This document shows positions 45,984 through 57,734 of a stretch of DNA of 64,000 nucleotides, one piece after another; position 1 is the first letter of the stretch, and the number at the start of each line of letters is the position of its first letter. The stretch lies in contig JAYKKT010000086.1 of the NCBI GenBank assembly GCA_036023115.1, forward strand, positions 15,329,501 to 15,393,500, in the 5' to 3' direction. Both the position numbers and the translations under genes were made by a program. This DNA is from Brasenia schreberi. Lineage: Eukaryota; Streptophyta; Magnoliopsida; Nymphaeales; Cabombaceae. Under the pieces are notes generated by a model, which worked only from the letters and a program-made list of their open reading frames with translations, made no database searches and was not told where the DNA came from.

Positions 45984-48900
45984 TGTAGACGCGCGAAAAT
46001 CCCCGCCTCTTCCGCCTTTTTCAGGGCTTAGAGCGGATCCTCTCGTGTATCTAAGGCCTATATATGCAAATAGGGCGTGCCAGCTAGCTTACTTAAGCTA
46101 GCGAAGATGTTTTTAATACTGACTTCTAAACGTGGCGACTGTGAGCAAGTGAGCTCTTATCGTCGCAGACCTTCTTGCACCGATGCGCAAGGGTCAGTCT
46201 GTACGCTTTGCAAAAATCGAGTTTTTGGAGAGAAAGTCTACGAAGCGGTTCGAGGTGTCTATTTCGGGTCTTTAAGATGCGGTTGCATGTTTTAGATCAT
46301 GTGGATTTGCACGTGCCTAAGTCTTTTCTTTTATCCATTTTCGGGCCACCTAGTTTGTGTGTTATGAACACTCCACTACATGGGCGAATTCGAGCGGGGC
46401 TTGCTTCGATGCAATATGCGTCCTACCTCGTGGTATGGCGTAGATGCAATGCAAACTCACGCTACTCCAAAGGGAAAACCCGAAATGTAAAGACAATACT
46501 GAAGGGAAATGACTGAAGGGAAATAACCGAAGGGAAATAACCGAAGGGAAATATGTATATAGATTATGTATATGAGCCCTTACTCGGGTCTTGCAAATAA
46601 GAGCGAAGGCTCAATGTGGGTGCGTGCTTGAATTGAAAGACTTACACACACGACATGAAATTAAACCCAAATATAAATTGCAGTATGGCCTTGACTAAGG
46701 TCTTGGGAGTAAGAGCGAAGGCTCAATGTGTGTGAGAGTGCTTGAATTGAAAGACTACCCACACGACATAAATGAAACCCAAATATAACTGCAATAAGGC
46801 CTTTACTAAGGTCTTGGGAGTAAGAGCGAAGGCTCAATGTGTGTGAAAGTGCTTGAATTGAAAGACTTACTCACACAACATGAAATGAAACCCAAATAGT
46901 ATAGGTCGGCCCTTACTTGGGTCTTTCAAATAAGAGCGAAAGCTCAATGTGTGTGAGAGTGCTTGAATTGAAAGACTTACTCACACGACATGAAATGAAA
47001 CCCAAATAGTATAGGTCGGCCCTTACTTGGGTCTTTCAAATAAGAGCGAAAGCTCAATGTGTGTGAGTGCTTGAATTGAAAGGCAATGCACCCAACTTAA
47101 ACAAAACCCTTCGAAAATGAAAGTATATATGTACACTTATGTATTAGGGGCTGATTAGGCCCGTGTGTGTTCAAAATCGTGCACGACTAAGAGAGTGCAC
47201 GTGTGTGGGTGTGCCAAGCCACGTTATTACAAGCGGGGGGAGACTATGCTCCGTCATTACAACCCCGTATCAAATTGAATATCAAGCAAGTATACAACTA
47301 AAGACCGAGTTTAGACACTTACGAGTAGCTAGTCCGTAGAGGTCTTGCTTGAGCGTGGGCTTGGCCTTCGCCTTGGGCTGCAAACGGGAGCTCCGCAAGG
47401 GTGGGTGAACAAAGGTGATGGCCGGTAGTAAGTGGGGCGCGGGATAGGCGCCTCAAAGGTGGCTGGTTGCAAGCGGATGTCGCCTCGAGGTGGGGGGTTA
47501 AGGGGGCTGAACAAGTGAGTTTTTAGGGTCACTAGGGGAGTTGAGTGTTTAGGGAAACTGGACCTAAAGGAGAGTTTGTGGGAAGGCCGAATGGGACACC
47601 TAGGGGAAGGCCGAATGGGATAGGAGGGTTAGGTAGTGGCCGGTAGTTTGGGTTATGCTAGGTCTGGCTAAGTGAAAAGGGTGGTGGAAAAGGGCTGAGA
47701 TGATGATAGGGTGGGCGGCTAGGAGTGGAGAGGTAGTAGAGAAGGGTTTTGGGTAGAGTTACAGAGTGCTTACCGAACGGGGAGAAGTGGCGGATGGAAG
47801 GGAGAAGCCGGGTGTGGATGGGAGCTCGGCTGATTCGGTTGGGTGAAGGTGGTGGCATCCGGCTGGGGAATGGTGGTGGATGGAAGAGGGAAGGTGGCGG
47901 TGCAGGTAGAGCTGGTGGAGCAGGTGGAGAGTGGAGCAGGTGGAGAGTGGAGCAGGCGGGCAGGTAGAGAGTGGAGTCGGCTGGGCTGAGGTGAGGGCCT
48001 TCTACTTGCAAAACCCGCCCCCAAGGGGGGGGGGGGTTAAATGGGGATGGGTAGGTCGGTTAGGGTTGGTTTTGGGGTAGTGGTTAGGTGGTTTAGGTAG
48101 GGTGGTATGTAGATAAGGTGGGCTGGAAAGGGTTGGGCCAGATATTTTGAAAACTAGGGGTTTGGGTAGATTGTGGGCTAGGGGTGGTTTAGGGGTTTAG
48201 GGCTAGGTTAGGTGGTTGGGTTTTAGGGTGAGGTTTAGTGAGCTAGGTTAGGTGATTAGGCTAGGATTAGGGAAATTAATCTAGGTTTAGGGAAGGATTA
48301 GGGAAGTGGGTTAGGTGATTAGGTTGGGATTAGGCCGGGATTAGGGAAGTGGGTTAGGTGATTAGGTTCAGATTAGGGGTGGATTAGGGGTTTAAGCTAG
48401 GATTAGACATTTTTGGTTAGGTTTAGGTGAAGGAGCTCCCTTAGCATGGCCCATAGACCTTGATCACCTCATGTTGGTGCAGCCCTAGGTTAGGTTTTAG
48501 CTAATTACAAGCTTAAACCCACTCAATTAGGCTAACCCACATGATTAAACCCAAACTTGACACACAAGTCAAGCTTAATACAACACTCTTGATATTTTCC
48601 ATCCCCACTCTCTCTCATGCCCAATATCCTACGTGAATTTCAAGTGGGCCCCACCTCCATTTATGAGAAGGTGATGTGGGCCATGGATATGGATATTGGA
48701 TTGGATCTTTGGATCCAAATCCAAATCCAAGTCCACATATGGGTTTGGATTGGAATCTGGATATATATGGTCCAGATCCAATCCAAACTGAACTCTGACT
48801 CCTTCGAGCTGGGTTCGAAACGGACGATTCGTGTGGGGCCTGACAGCATCAATACTCCGTCTGCGTTGGGTCTTCGCCAACATAGTCGTCTGCCTCCGTT

Positions 48901-49264
48901 TCTACCTTCCAGAGATGACTTCAAATGCTATTTTGAGAAGAACATGGTCTTGGACGTTCGAGATCCTGGGGGTGTGAATTAGATACAAGAGTTGCTATGC
49001 CGGGCTCGACGTGTGCTCCGGTTCCGGGCTCTTCTTAGCTCTCCTGGTCCTGTCTTGATCTGGCCAAGCCGCTTCGGGGTTCCAAAATATGTTTTAAAAA
49101 GGTTTTAAAAGCTATATTGTATGTTTTCGAAATATAGAGTTCAAAACGTATGTACAGGGTTGTCTGGAAGGCTCCTGGGTTTCCAGACTCAAAATGGCCC
49201 TTTGGGGCTGCTTTTACAAAACCAGATGGGTTTGAGAAATTCGTGGGATTTCGGGGTGTTTACA
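45984..49264 (-). repeat. E5 3' LTR (3281 bp)
   Basis: Plus-strand order TGTAGACGCGCG to GGGGTGTTTACA, the exact mirror of the E3 LTR ends. Holds the reversed decamer GGGCGTGCCA (46073-46082), inverted repeat (46083-46102) and stem-loop (46174-46191), then the tandem array (about 46560-47080) and CCTAA-type tract (48050-48440). Confidence 0.95.
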
Positions 49265-49277
49265 GATGCCCCTCTTT
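49265..49277 (-). other. Polypurine tract of E5
   Basis: Reverse complement AAAGAGGGGCATC, identical to E1 and E3. Confidence 0.85.
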
Positions 49278-50435
49278 GGCCTTGTCCAAATAGATTTGGA
49301 TAAGGGCAAAGATGACAAACACCCCTTTTAATGTCTCCCTAGATCTAGCCACGAAGAATATGGGATCGTCCCATTTTTAGCAAAATCTCAATTTATAAAC
49401 TCTGGTAGGAGGAGATATCATGCCAAAGGGTTAACTATGGAATCTGGTCTTAAATGGAATCATGTTTATGCAAGTACCATGCGTGGAATGCAAATGACAT
49501 GGGCGTGGTGCCAAGAGTGGCGACCTCCCAGAGACCAGATGTGGTCGAACTCTAGAGACTTACAAGGTCTATTGCTCCAAGTGAGCAAATCCTATGCTGT
49601 TCGATGTTCGGTTTTCAAAACTTATTTACAAAAGCTATTTACAAAAGGGACAACTGTCTTGAGCCTCGATCCTAAGGATCTCGAGTTCTTCGTGCTTGCC
49701 CTTGTTTGAGTCTTAACACTCGCTTATCTAGCGGAGGTTTTATAAGAAAACAAACTTCATTTCAAATTCCTACGTCTTACTCGAAACGTCGAATTCTCAA
49801 ACAAGATGAAATTCAAGTAAGTAAATCCTATTTTTACTTTAGGATTCCTCAAAATGAACCATGCTTTAGCTTGGGATAAGCCAGGGATGGGAAAGAGATA
49901 CCACGGTCCCTTCTGAAGCGTCCCGTGGTTTGAGGCATAGAATGCGGAAAAACTGCTCTTTTTGAGCTTTTTGGACTCTTTTTCCTTTTTTTCATAGAGG
50001 GTCTCCCTTTGGAAGTATTTTTTCTTTAATCCCTCTTTTTCATAAGAGAATCGATTTTTCTTTTTGAAGTCTGGTTTCTTTCTTTTGGAAAGAGACTTTG
50101 AATGGGAAATTCCCTTTTGTTTTGGGCCTTTGTTTTCCTTTTGGAAATAGAAGAGAAGAGGGGAGGACTTATCCCAAGCCTACACTCGATCCATTCCAGA
50201 TCAGCCTATTTAGAAATAGCACGTACCACTTGCAAGTATCTTGCTATGTTGAACTAGGCCTTTCTTTGTAAGATGAAGGATTTTGAAATGTAACCACGAT
50301 TTTGAAAACTCCACTCTTTCACAAGTGCGAATTCTCTCACTTAGGGTCACACGAGTTCGCCTTTGCACCTTATTCACATGTCTCAGGGCAGCTATCCCTA
50401 TAAAATTTTTGAAAAACTGGAATTTAATCCAGATC
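49278..50435 (-). other. E5 non-coding region between pol and purine tract
   Basis: Equivalent to 29968-31121 of E3. It contains the conserved block (about 50180-50262) and the antisense 90-codon ORF at 49437-49709 on the plus strand. Confidence 0.75.
49437..49709 (+). CDS. Antisense 90-codon ORF in E5 3' region (doubtful)
   Basis: Counterpart of 30961-30689 in E3 with the same length and frame, opening MESGLKWNHVYAS. It is rich in Trp and Met near the start and has no known domain. See the E3 entry for alternatives. Confidence 0.25.
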   Translation: MESGLKWNHVYASTMRGMQMTWAWCQEWRPPRDQMWSNSRDLQGLLLQVSKSYAVRCSVFKTYLQKLFTKGTTVLSLDPKDLEFFVLALV

Positions 50436-52967
50436 CTACACATGATATTTCTTTAAGTATTGAATATTGATAGGATCTGCTAAATTCCTACCTTCTACAT
50501 CGATCAACCAATACGAATTGTTCGTAGTGGTTGCTCGTACAACATAGGGTCCATCCCAGTTGGGGCGCCATTTGCCTAGGGGGTGTGGGCCATGATGGTG
50601 GATGGTTTTCAAGACCAGATCTCCCACTTCAAAGTGGCGAGGTCTCATGTGTTTGCAATAATGTCGGGCTATCCTTTGCCGGTATGCGCGAGCATGATCC
50701 ATGGCAAGGAGTCGCCTCTCATCTAGCAAATCTAGTTCGGCCATCCTAGCATGCTGAAGCGTCTCTAGGGGGAGGTCGAGTACTATGGATGTATGAAATG
50801 AATGCAGTTGAGTATGAATGGGAAGAATGGCGTTTGTGCCATAGACCAATTCGAATGGTGTGGCATTCGTGGGAGTCCGGATGGAAGTCCTATAAGCCCA
50901 CAAGGCTTCATCCAGCTTCTCGTGCCACGTCCTACCCTTCTCTAAGGTTTTCTCAATAATACTAATGAGAGTCTTGTTTGTGGCTTCGGCTTGGCCGTTG
51001 CCTTGAGGGTAGTAGGGCGAGGAGAAGTGGTGAGTTATGCCATACGTGTTGCACAACTTAACCATCCGCTCATTCTTGAATGGGGTACCATTATCAGACA
51101 CAAGGTCTCGTGGAACCCCAAATCGAGCCAAGATATTCCTCCGGATGAAAGCCACCACATGTTGCCCCATTACATTCGTTAGGGAAATGGCTTCCACCCA
51201 CTTGGAGAAATACTCCGTGGCTGCTAAAATAAAACGATTCCCATTCGAGGCCTTTGGAAATATTGGGCCTACAATGTCAAACACCCACATGGTAAATGGC
51301 CAGGGGCTGACCACGGAATGCAATGCAGATGACGGGATATGAATGGCGTGCCCATGTACTTGACACGGATGACACTTCCTAACATGATCGTGACAATCCT
51401 TTTTCAGGGTGGACCAAAAATAGCCCCCTCTAAGTATTTTCATCGCCATCATGTTGGCATTAACATGACCTCCACATTCTCCATCGTGGAACTCATGCAT
51501 TACTATCCTAGCCTCCTCTAGGTCGATACACCTAAGCAGAATGCCGGTAAAACTCTTTTTGTATAAGACCCCACCCAGAATGGTGTATCGGGTCGAAATC
51601 TTACGAATGAATGCCTTATCTTTGGATGTGGCATTCTCGGCAAACCCCCCATTTTCTAAAAATTGTTTTATGTCATAGAACCAGGGTTTTTCAATAGACT
51701 CTGGGTTGTTTTGGCAAATATCCAAGTCGTGTGTAGATGGATGGGGCGCATGCCATATTTCCAAAGATCTGGTCCCTGAAATGGGATCGACCTTCAGGGC
51801 TGAACCCAAGGAGGAGAGGGCATCGGCGATGCCATTATCCTGTCTTCCCACGTGTGTGAGCTTACACGACTGGAAGGATTGGACCAATCGAGTGGCCAAC
51901 TCGTGATATGGAAGTAGTTTCTCATTACGTACTTGCCAAACTTTTAAAACCTGGTTTATGACAAGGAGCGAATCTCCAAAGACCTCGATGCATGATGCCC
52001 CTAGAGTTTTCGAAATCCTTAAACCTTGTATGAGTGCTTCATACTCAGCTACGTTGTTGGAACATTCGAAATCTAAGCGGACTGCTATGGGAATCTCACC
52101 CTTTTCAGGGGAGATTAGGATGACCCCAGCACCGGCCCCTCGTTGGTTTCGTGCCCCATCGAAGTGCATCTTCCACACTTGGTTTTTGAAAGAATTTGCC
52201 AAAATGTGGTTTTGAAAATGGTTTTGTAATATGCCTTCATCAGGCATTTCGACAAGAGTGGGATATGCGTCCTCTAAGGGGAATTCAGCCACGTAATCTG
52301 CTAGGGCTTGCCCCTTAATGGAGATCTGGTGATGGTATTTCAGATCATACTCCATTAGAAGGAGTTGCCATTTGCCCAATCTACCCGTGAGAATGGGTTT
52401 TTCGAACAAGTGCTTGATTGGATCAAGCTTGGACACTATCCAGATCTCATGATCTAGGAAATAGTGTCTGAACTTCTGGCAGGCCCAGACTAGGGCCAAG
52501 CACGTCTTCTCCATGGCTTGATAATTTCGTTCATAAGCCAAGAGAGTTTTCGAAATATAGTAGATGGCATACTCCTTATGGGTGTCATCCTCGTATTGAG
52601 TCAACAGGGCTCCTAAAGCATTTGCATGCACGGAGATGTATAATAAAAGTGGTTTTCCTTGTTTTGGAGGATTCAAAACGGGGGGATTAACCAAGTATGC
52701 CTTCAGTCCCTCGAAGGACTTTTGGCATTCGTCATCCCATAAGAATTTCGTACCCTTCCTCAACAGTTTGTTGAAGGGTTCGCATCTAGTTGCCAGATTC
52801 GATATGAATCGGCGCACGGATTGTAATCGACCCTGGAGGCTACGAATTTGGGTGAGATTGGAGGGTGGAGCCATGTCTATGATGGTTCGACACTTAGAGG
52901 GGTCGACTTCTATTCCCCTTTGGCTTACCATAAAGCCTAGAAGCTTCCCTGATTCTACCCCGAACAC
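50436..52967 (-). CDS. E5 truncated pol: RT end, RNase H, second RNase H, integrase
   Basis: 843 codons without a stop, and the frame stays open upstream to the deletion junction at about 53036. Residues 1-55 are the end of RT and connection (FGVESGKLLGFMV). Gypsy RNase H is at about 95-230. The second, archaeal-type RNase H is at about 265-400 (HFDGAR, AEYEAL, FGDS, ADALSS), with its acidic residues present. Integrase HHCC is at about 490-540 and the DDE core at about 560-690 (FDIVGP, SDNGTPF, GQAEATNK). The C-terminal WDGPYVV and LKKYHV end the protein. GTG at 52967 is only a track start, not a real initiation codon. No promoter, gag or RT active site remains, so the copy cannot act alone. 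Confidence 0.88.
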   Translation of the reverse strand: MFGVESGKLLGFMVSQRGIEVDPSKCRTIIDMAPPSNLTQIRSLQGRLQSVRRFISNLATRCEPFNKLLRKGTKFLWDDECQKSFEGLKAYLVNPPVLNPPKQGKPLLLYISVHANALGALLTQYEDDTHKEYAIYYISKTLLAYERNYQAMEKTCLALVWACQKFRHYFLDHEIWIVSKLDPIKHLFEKPILTGRLGKWQLLLMEYDLKYHHQISIKGQALADYVAEFPLEDAYPTLVEMPDEGILQNHFQNHILANSFKNQVWKMHFDGARNQRGAGAGVILISPEKGEIPIAVRLDFECSNNVAEYEALIQGLRISKTLGASCIEVFGDSLLVINQVLKVWQVRNEKLLPYHELATRLVQSFQSCKLTHVGRQDNGIADALSSLGSALKVDPISGTRSLEIWHAPHPSTHDLDICQNNPESIEKPWFYDIKQFLENGGFAENATSKDKAFIRKISTRYTILGGVLYKKSFTGILLRCIDLEEARIVMHEFHDGECGGHVNANMMAMKILRGGYFWSTLKKDCHDHVRKCHPCQVHGHAIHIPSSALHSVVSPWPFTMWVFDIVGPIFPKASNGNRFILAATEYFSKWVEAISLTNVMGQHVVAFIRRNILARFGVPRDLVSDNGTPFKNERMVKLCNTYGITHHFSSPYYPQGNGQAEATNKTLISIIEKTLEKGRTWHEKLDEALWAYRTSIRTPTNATPFELVYGTNAILPIHTQLHSFHTSIVLDLPLETLQHARMAELDLLDERRLLAMDHARAYRQRIARHYCKHMRPRHFEVGDLVLKTIHHHGPHPLGKWRPNWDGPYVVRATTTNNSYWLIDVEGRNLADPINIQYLKKYHV

Positions 52968-53035
52968 ACATTTTTGAGGGTTTAGCTTTACTTTGTAAAG
53001 CCTAAGCCTTTCGAAAATCTTTTGTAAACATTCGA

Positions 53036-55060
53036 TGTGGGTGTGCCAAGCTACGTTATTACAAGTGGGGGGAGACTATGCTCCGTCATTACAACCCCGT
53101 ATCAAATTGAATCTCAAGCAAGTATACAACTAAAGACCGAGTTTAGACACTTACGAGTAGCTGGTCCGTAGAGGTCTTGCTTGAGCGTGGGCTTGGCCTT
53201 CGCCTTGGGCTGCAAACGGGAGCTCCGCGAGGGTGGGTGAACAAAGGTGTTGGCCGGTAGTAAGTGGGGCGCGGGATAGGCGCCTCAAAGGTGGCCGGTT
53301 GCAAGCGGATGTCGCCTCGAGGTGGGGGGTTAAGGGGGCTGAACAAGTGAGTTTTTAGGGTCACTAGGGGAGTTGAGTGTTTAGGGAAACTGGACCTAAA
53401 GGAGAGTTTGTGGGAAGGCCGAATGGGATAGGAGGGTTAGGTAGTGGCCGGTAGTTTGGGTTATGCTAGGTCCGGCTAAGTGAAAAGGGTGGTGGAAAAG
53501 GGCTGAGATGATGATAGGGTGGGCGGCTAGGAGTGGAGAGGTAGTAGAGAAGGGTTTTGGGTAGAGTTAGAGAGTGCTTACCGGACGGGGAGAAGTGGCG
53601 GATGGAAGGGAGAAGCCGGGTGTGGATGGGAGCTCGGCTGATTCGGTTGGGTGAAGGTGGTGGCGTCCGGCTAGGGAATGGTGGTGGATGGAAGAGGGAA
53701 GGTGGCGGTGCAGGTAGAGCTGGTGGAGCAGGTGGAGAGTGGAGCAGGCGGGCAGGTGGAGAGTGGAGCCGGCTGGGCTGAGGTGAGGGCCTTCTACTTG
53801 CAAAACCCGCCCCCAAGGGAGGGGGTTTAAATAGGGGATGGGTAGGTCGGTTAGGGCTGGGCTTGTGGTAGTGGTTAGGTGGTTTAGGTAGGGTGGTATG
53901 TAGATAAGGTGGGCTGGAAAGGGTTGGGCCAGATATTTTGAAAACTAGGGGTTTGGGTAGATTGTGGGCTAGGGGTGGTTTAGGGGTTTAGGGCTAGGTT
54001 AGGTGGTTGGGTTTTAGGGTGAGGTTTAGTGAGCTAGGTTAGGTGATTAGGCTAGGTTTAGGCTAGGATTAGGGAAATTAATCTAGGTTTAGGGAAGGAT
54101 TAGGGAAGTGGGTTAGGTGATTAGGTTGGGATTAGGCCGGGATTAGGGAAGTGGGTTAGGTGATTAGGTTCAGATTAGGGGTGGATTAGGGGTTTAGGCT
54201 AGGATTAGGCATTTTGGGTTAGGTTTAGGTGAAGGAGCTCCCTTAGCATGGCCCATAGACCTTGATCACCTCATGTTGGTGCAGCCCTAGGTTAGGTTTT
54301 AGCTAATTACAAGCTTAAACCCACTCAATTAGGCTAACCCACATGATTAAACCCAAACTTGACACACAAGTCAAGCTTAATACAACACTCTTGATATTTT
54401 CCATCCCCACTCTCTCTCATGCCCAATATCCCACGTGAATTTCAAGTGGGCCCCACCTCCATTTATGAGAAGGTGATGTGGGCCATGGATATTGGATTGG
54501 ATCTCTGGATCCAAATCCAAATCCAAGTCCACATATGGGTTTGGATTGGAATCTGGATATATATGGTCTAGATCCAATCCAAACTGAACTCTGACTCCTT
54601 CGAGCTGGGTTCGAAACGGACGATTCGTGCGGGGCCTGACAGCATCAGTACTCCGTCTGCGTTGGGTCTTCGCCAACATAGTCGTCCGCCTCCGTTTCTG
54701 CCTTCCTGAGATGACTTCAAATGCTATTTTGATAAGAACAGGGTCTTGGACGTTCGAGATCCTGGGGGTGTGAATTAGATACAAGAGTTGTTGTGCCGGG
54801 CTCGACGTGTGCTCCGGTTCCGGGCTCTTCTTAGCTCTCCTGGTCCTGTCTTGATCGGGCCAAGCCGCTTCGGGGTTCCAAAACATGTTTTAAAAAGGTT
54901 TTAAAAGCTATATTGTATGTTTTCGAAATATAGAGTTCAAAACGTATGTACAGGGTTGTCTGGAAGGCTCCTGGGTTTCCAGACTCAAAATGGCCCTTTG
55001 GAGCTGCTTTTACAAAACCAGATGGGTTTGAGAAATTCGTGGGATTTCGGGGTGTTTACA
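53036..55060 (-). repeat. E5 5' LTR, first 2025 bp only
   Basis: Matches 47204-49264 of the other LTR with few differences. It is joined to pol at TGTGGGTG (53036-53043), a word present both in the RT gene at this point and in the LTR (47204-47211). Contains a 169-codon sense ORF (54377-54886) also open in E3. Confidence 0.95.
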
Positions 55061-55065
55061 CTATC

Positions 55066-56176
55066 ATACATTTATAGTTAATATGTTGTAATTAGATCGC
55101 TCTTGAATCGACATACTTGCATTAAATGGTTACATGGGATTCAATAAATTGTCCCGATCATGGTGATATCCTTCGGAGGTCACTATTTTAGTCCCATGAT
55201 AGGAGATAGAAGAACCATTTGTTTGTTCTGAGTTCATGCATTGGTGTATATTTTGTTAGTATATCTTGAAAATGTAAATTTTCTTATTAAATAAAAAACT
55301 ATATTTCATAAACTATGCATCGGAATCAGACCTTACCCAACACTAGGTCATTTGCATGTTCAACTATATTATCTCCTTCCTTCATTATATAAGAAATATA
55401 TTTCTAGACGAGTAGCTGAACATACAACTTAGTTGTAATATCATATTTAGCAGTTATTGAGTCAAACAGTTATTTTAAGACCACTTAGTTTTTGAATCTT
55501 TTTGAATTCAAAGTACATATTCTAGTTGTTATTTATTTAGCAAAAATAACAACTAGAGAGTTTGTGATAAACAATATGTCAATGGATGTTAGGGGTTGTC
55601 ATGTATGCTCTAATACAGTGAAGGGAATCGATAGTAACAAACAACGAGCAGAAGCTATGAAAAAGAACACAGGTGTTTTTAGGGAAGTAGTATAAGCTTT
55701 CTTGTGTATTTTCATATACAAGATGATTCATATATCTAATCGTCTATTACTATTTTCCATCCTATAACTTACTAATTTGGGTTTTCCATTTTTGTTTATG
55801 GGAGAAAAACAACTCAGATCTTTCCTCCATTATTTTTGTAAATCAAAACTTTTATTGTATGTATATTTGTTTATAATAAAAAATCGCATCCCCGAAATCC
55901 CTACGGAGGGCCCTTTCCCAGCAAACTTTGGGTGTGTGTATTGAAGGCCGAATGTGGTCATTTTCATTTTACACTTTTTTCGTAAAAGTTTAATGAACTC
56001 CATTAAGATTATTAAATTCAAAATCAAATCCAAAGTACCGTTTTTTTCTAATCTCTCACTCTCTTTCTCTAGCAAAGAAGCATGATATTTCCCCCTTCAA
56101 TATTTACTGACTTTACGTAAGTTTTCCCATTGATTTTTTTTTTGCTTTTGTTGATTGTTGCACCATACATTGGAGT
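55066..56176. other. AT-rich region right of E5
   Basis: No convincing gene. It holds a perfect 13-bp inverted repeat (55522-55534 and 55544-55556, CTAGTTGTTATTT arms, 9-nt loop), which may be a small MITE core or a cruciform. Confidence 0.45.
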
Positions 56177-56743
56177 AGGGGTGTTCATAGGTTCCGTCTG
56201 GTTCAGTTATAGTCTTAACGTCAAACCAAATCGCTAATCTTGGTTTTTAACTTTTAGAGAACCGAACTGACTTGTGTATGACCAGAACCAAACCAAACGG
56301 GACTGCAAGTTCTGGTTTGGTTTTATTCTGAACCACGGTTCTACTTATTTAAGGGTTTTGCTAAACAAATAAAAGAAAATTGTTTAACCTACCATTTCAC
56401 AAAACCGGGATATCGAGAGAAACCTTTTGAGTCTACCCTTCTTCTTAGTTCATTGTGTCTCCTGTTCTTCTCTTCAACACTTTTGAGCGAACGGTGCTGC
56501 AACAGGATGAGGTGAAGCTGTCTTCTTAGTGTTTATCCTTATTCCTGTCTGTTTTAGTTTTAGGGTTAATCTACATAATGGTTCGGTTTGGTTTTCATGA
56601 GTCAGTTCTAAGCTTCAAACTGTGAACCGAACCGCTCGCTGTGGATCCTATAAGAATCGAACCAAACGAAACCAAGCCAGTACATGTCCAAAACCGCTTG
56701 TTTTGATGGTTTGGTTTTGTTTCTTCGGTGCAATGAACACCAT
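56177..56743. mobile_element. MITE-like foldback element
   Basis: Ends GGTGTTCAT (56180-56188) and ATGAACACC (56733-56741) are inverted. Both arms are dense in GGTTCGGTTTGGTTTT-type words and their complements, with a non-repetitive middle (about 56340-56570). No transposase. I could not confirm a target duplication, so the exact ends and superfamily (hAT-like is possible) are uncertain. Confidence 0.5.
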
Positions 56744-57573
56744 CTCAATATTCTATAATACAACCTTTTGCTTTTGGATTTTAAAGCTGGATCAGTAGAG
56801 TCCTTCATCCCAAACTATGGTTGAGGAATGCCTTGGTTCAGCTCGTACTAATATCTTCTGTTATCGGATTGCAATGTACGCAAACCGACTATGAACCAGC
56901 TCGTTAACCTAAACGAGCTGAACACATTGAAGTCTAAAAAGTCTGTTTGGTTCAGTTTATTAGCCCGTCTAAGGATATGACATCCTTTCATATATATAGA
57001 ACTGCCCACTTGTGACAATCAATACCTATACCTACTCTTTGCTTTTGAAGACATGAATATTATTTAAAAGTTATAAAGAATATAAAGTACACCTTTAGAC
57101 TTTTGCTCCATTCTTACCTTGCCAGCATTTCCTTAAGAGTTAAACACCAATTAAGCGGCACTCTTTCGAGCCAAGACATAAGCATCCCCTTCTCAAACGC
57201 CTTCTTGATATATTTGATTCTCTACTTTTAGCATTTTCTTTTTCATTTATTTATTCCTCTATCCTAGCCTTTTAGCCGTTCAATCCTTTAGTTAAACGAG
57301 AAGTTTTAGGTAAATTCGTCTATTAAGTTAGTAGCATAGGAAGATGAAATTCAGTTGCATTTGTTATTTTGAGTTCAATCTCTGATTCAGTCTCTCAGTC
57401 GGTGCACCACCGTCTTCTTTCAATCCTTATAAGCTAAATATTTATATTTATATATACTACATTTTGGTGAAGGAACTATGTTCCTGGTTCAACTCACTGA
57501 ACAGTGGCCGATTCATTAAACCATGAGCAGTGGTTTGGCTAGGCTGCTTTTAGCTTATAAATATGGGAAGTAA

Positions 57574-57578
<5 letters not shown>
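56744..57578. other. Intergenic DNA, nothing recognised
   Basis: AT-rich, short ORFs only. A few further AACGAGCTGAA/AGCTCGTT inverted words near 56840-56930 may extend the foldback element. Confidence 0.4.
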
Positions 57579-57616
<38 letters not shown>

Positions 57617-57642
57617 GCTGTGTGTGTGTGTGTTCGTGTGCG
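57579..57642 (+). repeat. TG microsatellite
   Basis: About 18 uninterrupted TG units, then CGC and TTCG interruptions with further TG units. Confidence 0.95.
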
Positions 57643-57734
57643 TAAAATTTGATAGATACAGATTCGGTTTGAATCCGAGAAACAAGAAAAGGTATTCCTG
57701 ACAAAAAAACTTAAACCAAAACAAGCCAACGGTG

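Larger units (their letters stand above)
45984..55060 (-). mobile_element. E5: Tat-type element, minus strand, internally deleted
   Basis: Target duplication CTATC lies at 45979-45983 and 55061-55065. Reading the minus strand: a partial 5' LTR (55060-53036), the pol C-terminal half (to 50436), a non-coding region, a purine tract (49277-49265) and a full 3' LTR (49264-45984). Primer site, gag, protease and most of RT are gone, together with the last 1.2 kb of the 5' LTR. The two LTR copies are very similar and the pol frame is open, so both insertion and deletion are recent. Confidence 0.95.

Noticed and set aside
46175..46516. 113-codon ORF in the E5 LTR, with relatives at 22441-22740 and 33707-34006 on the minus strand
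   Set aside because: Antisense to U5, which carries the RNA structures; its conservation is explained by LTR identity between young copies.
50531..52977. Plus-strand ORFs of 60-113 codons opposite the E5 pol gene
   Set aside because: They are shadows of the minus-strand pol frame and also appear opposite pol in E1 and E3.
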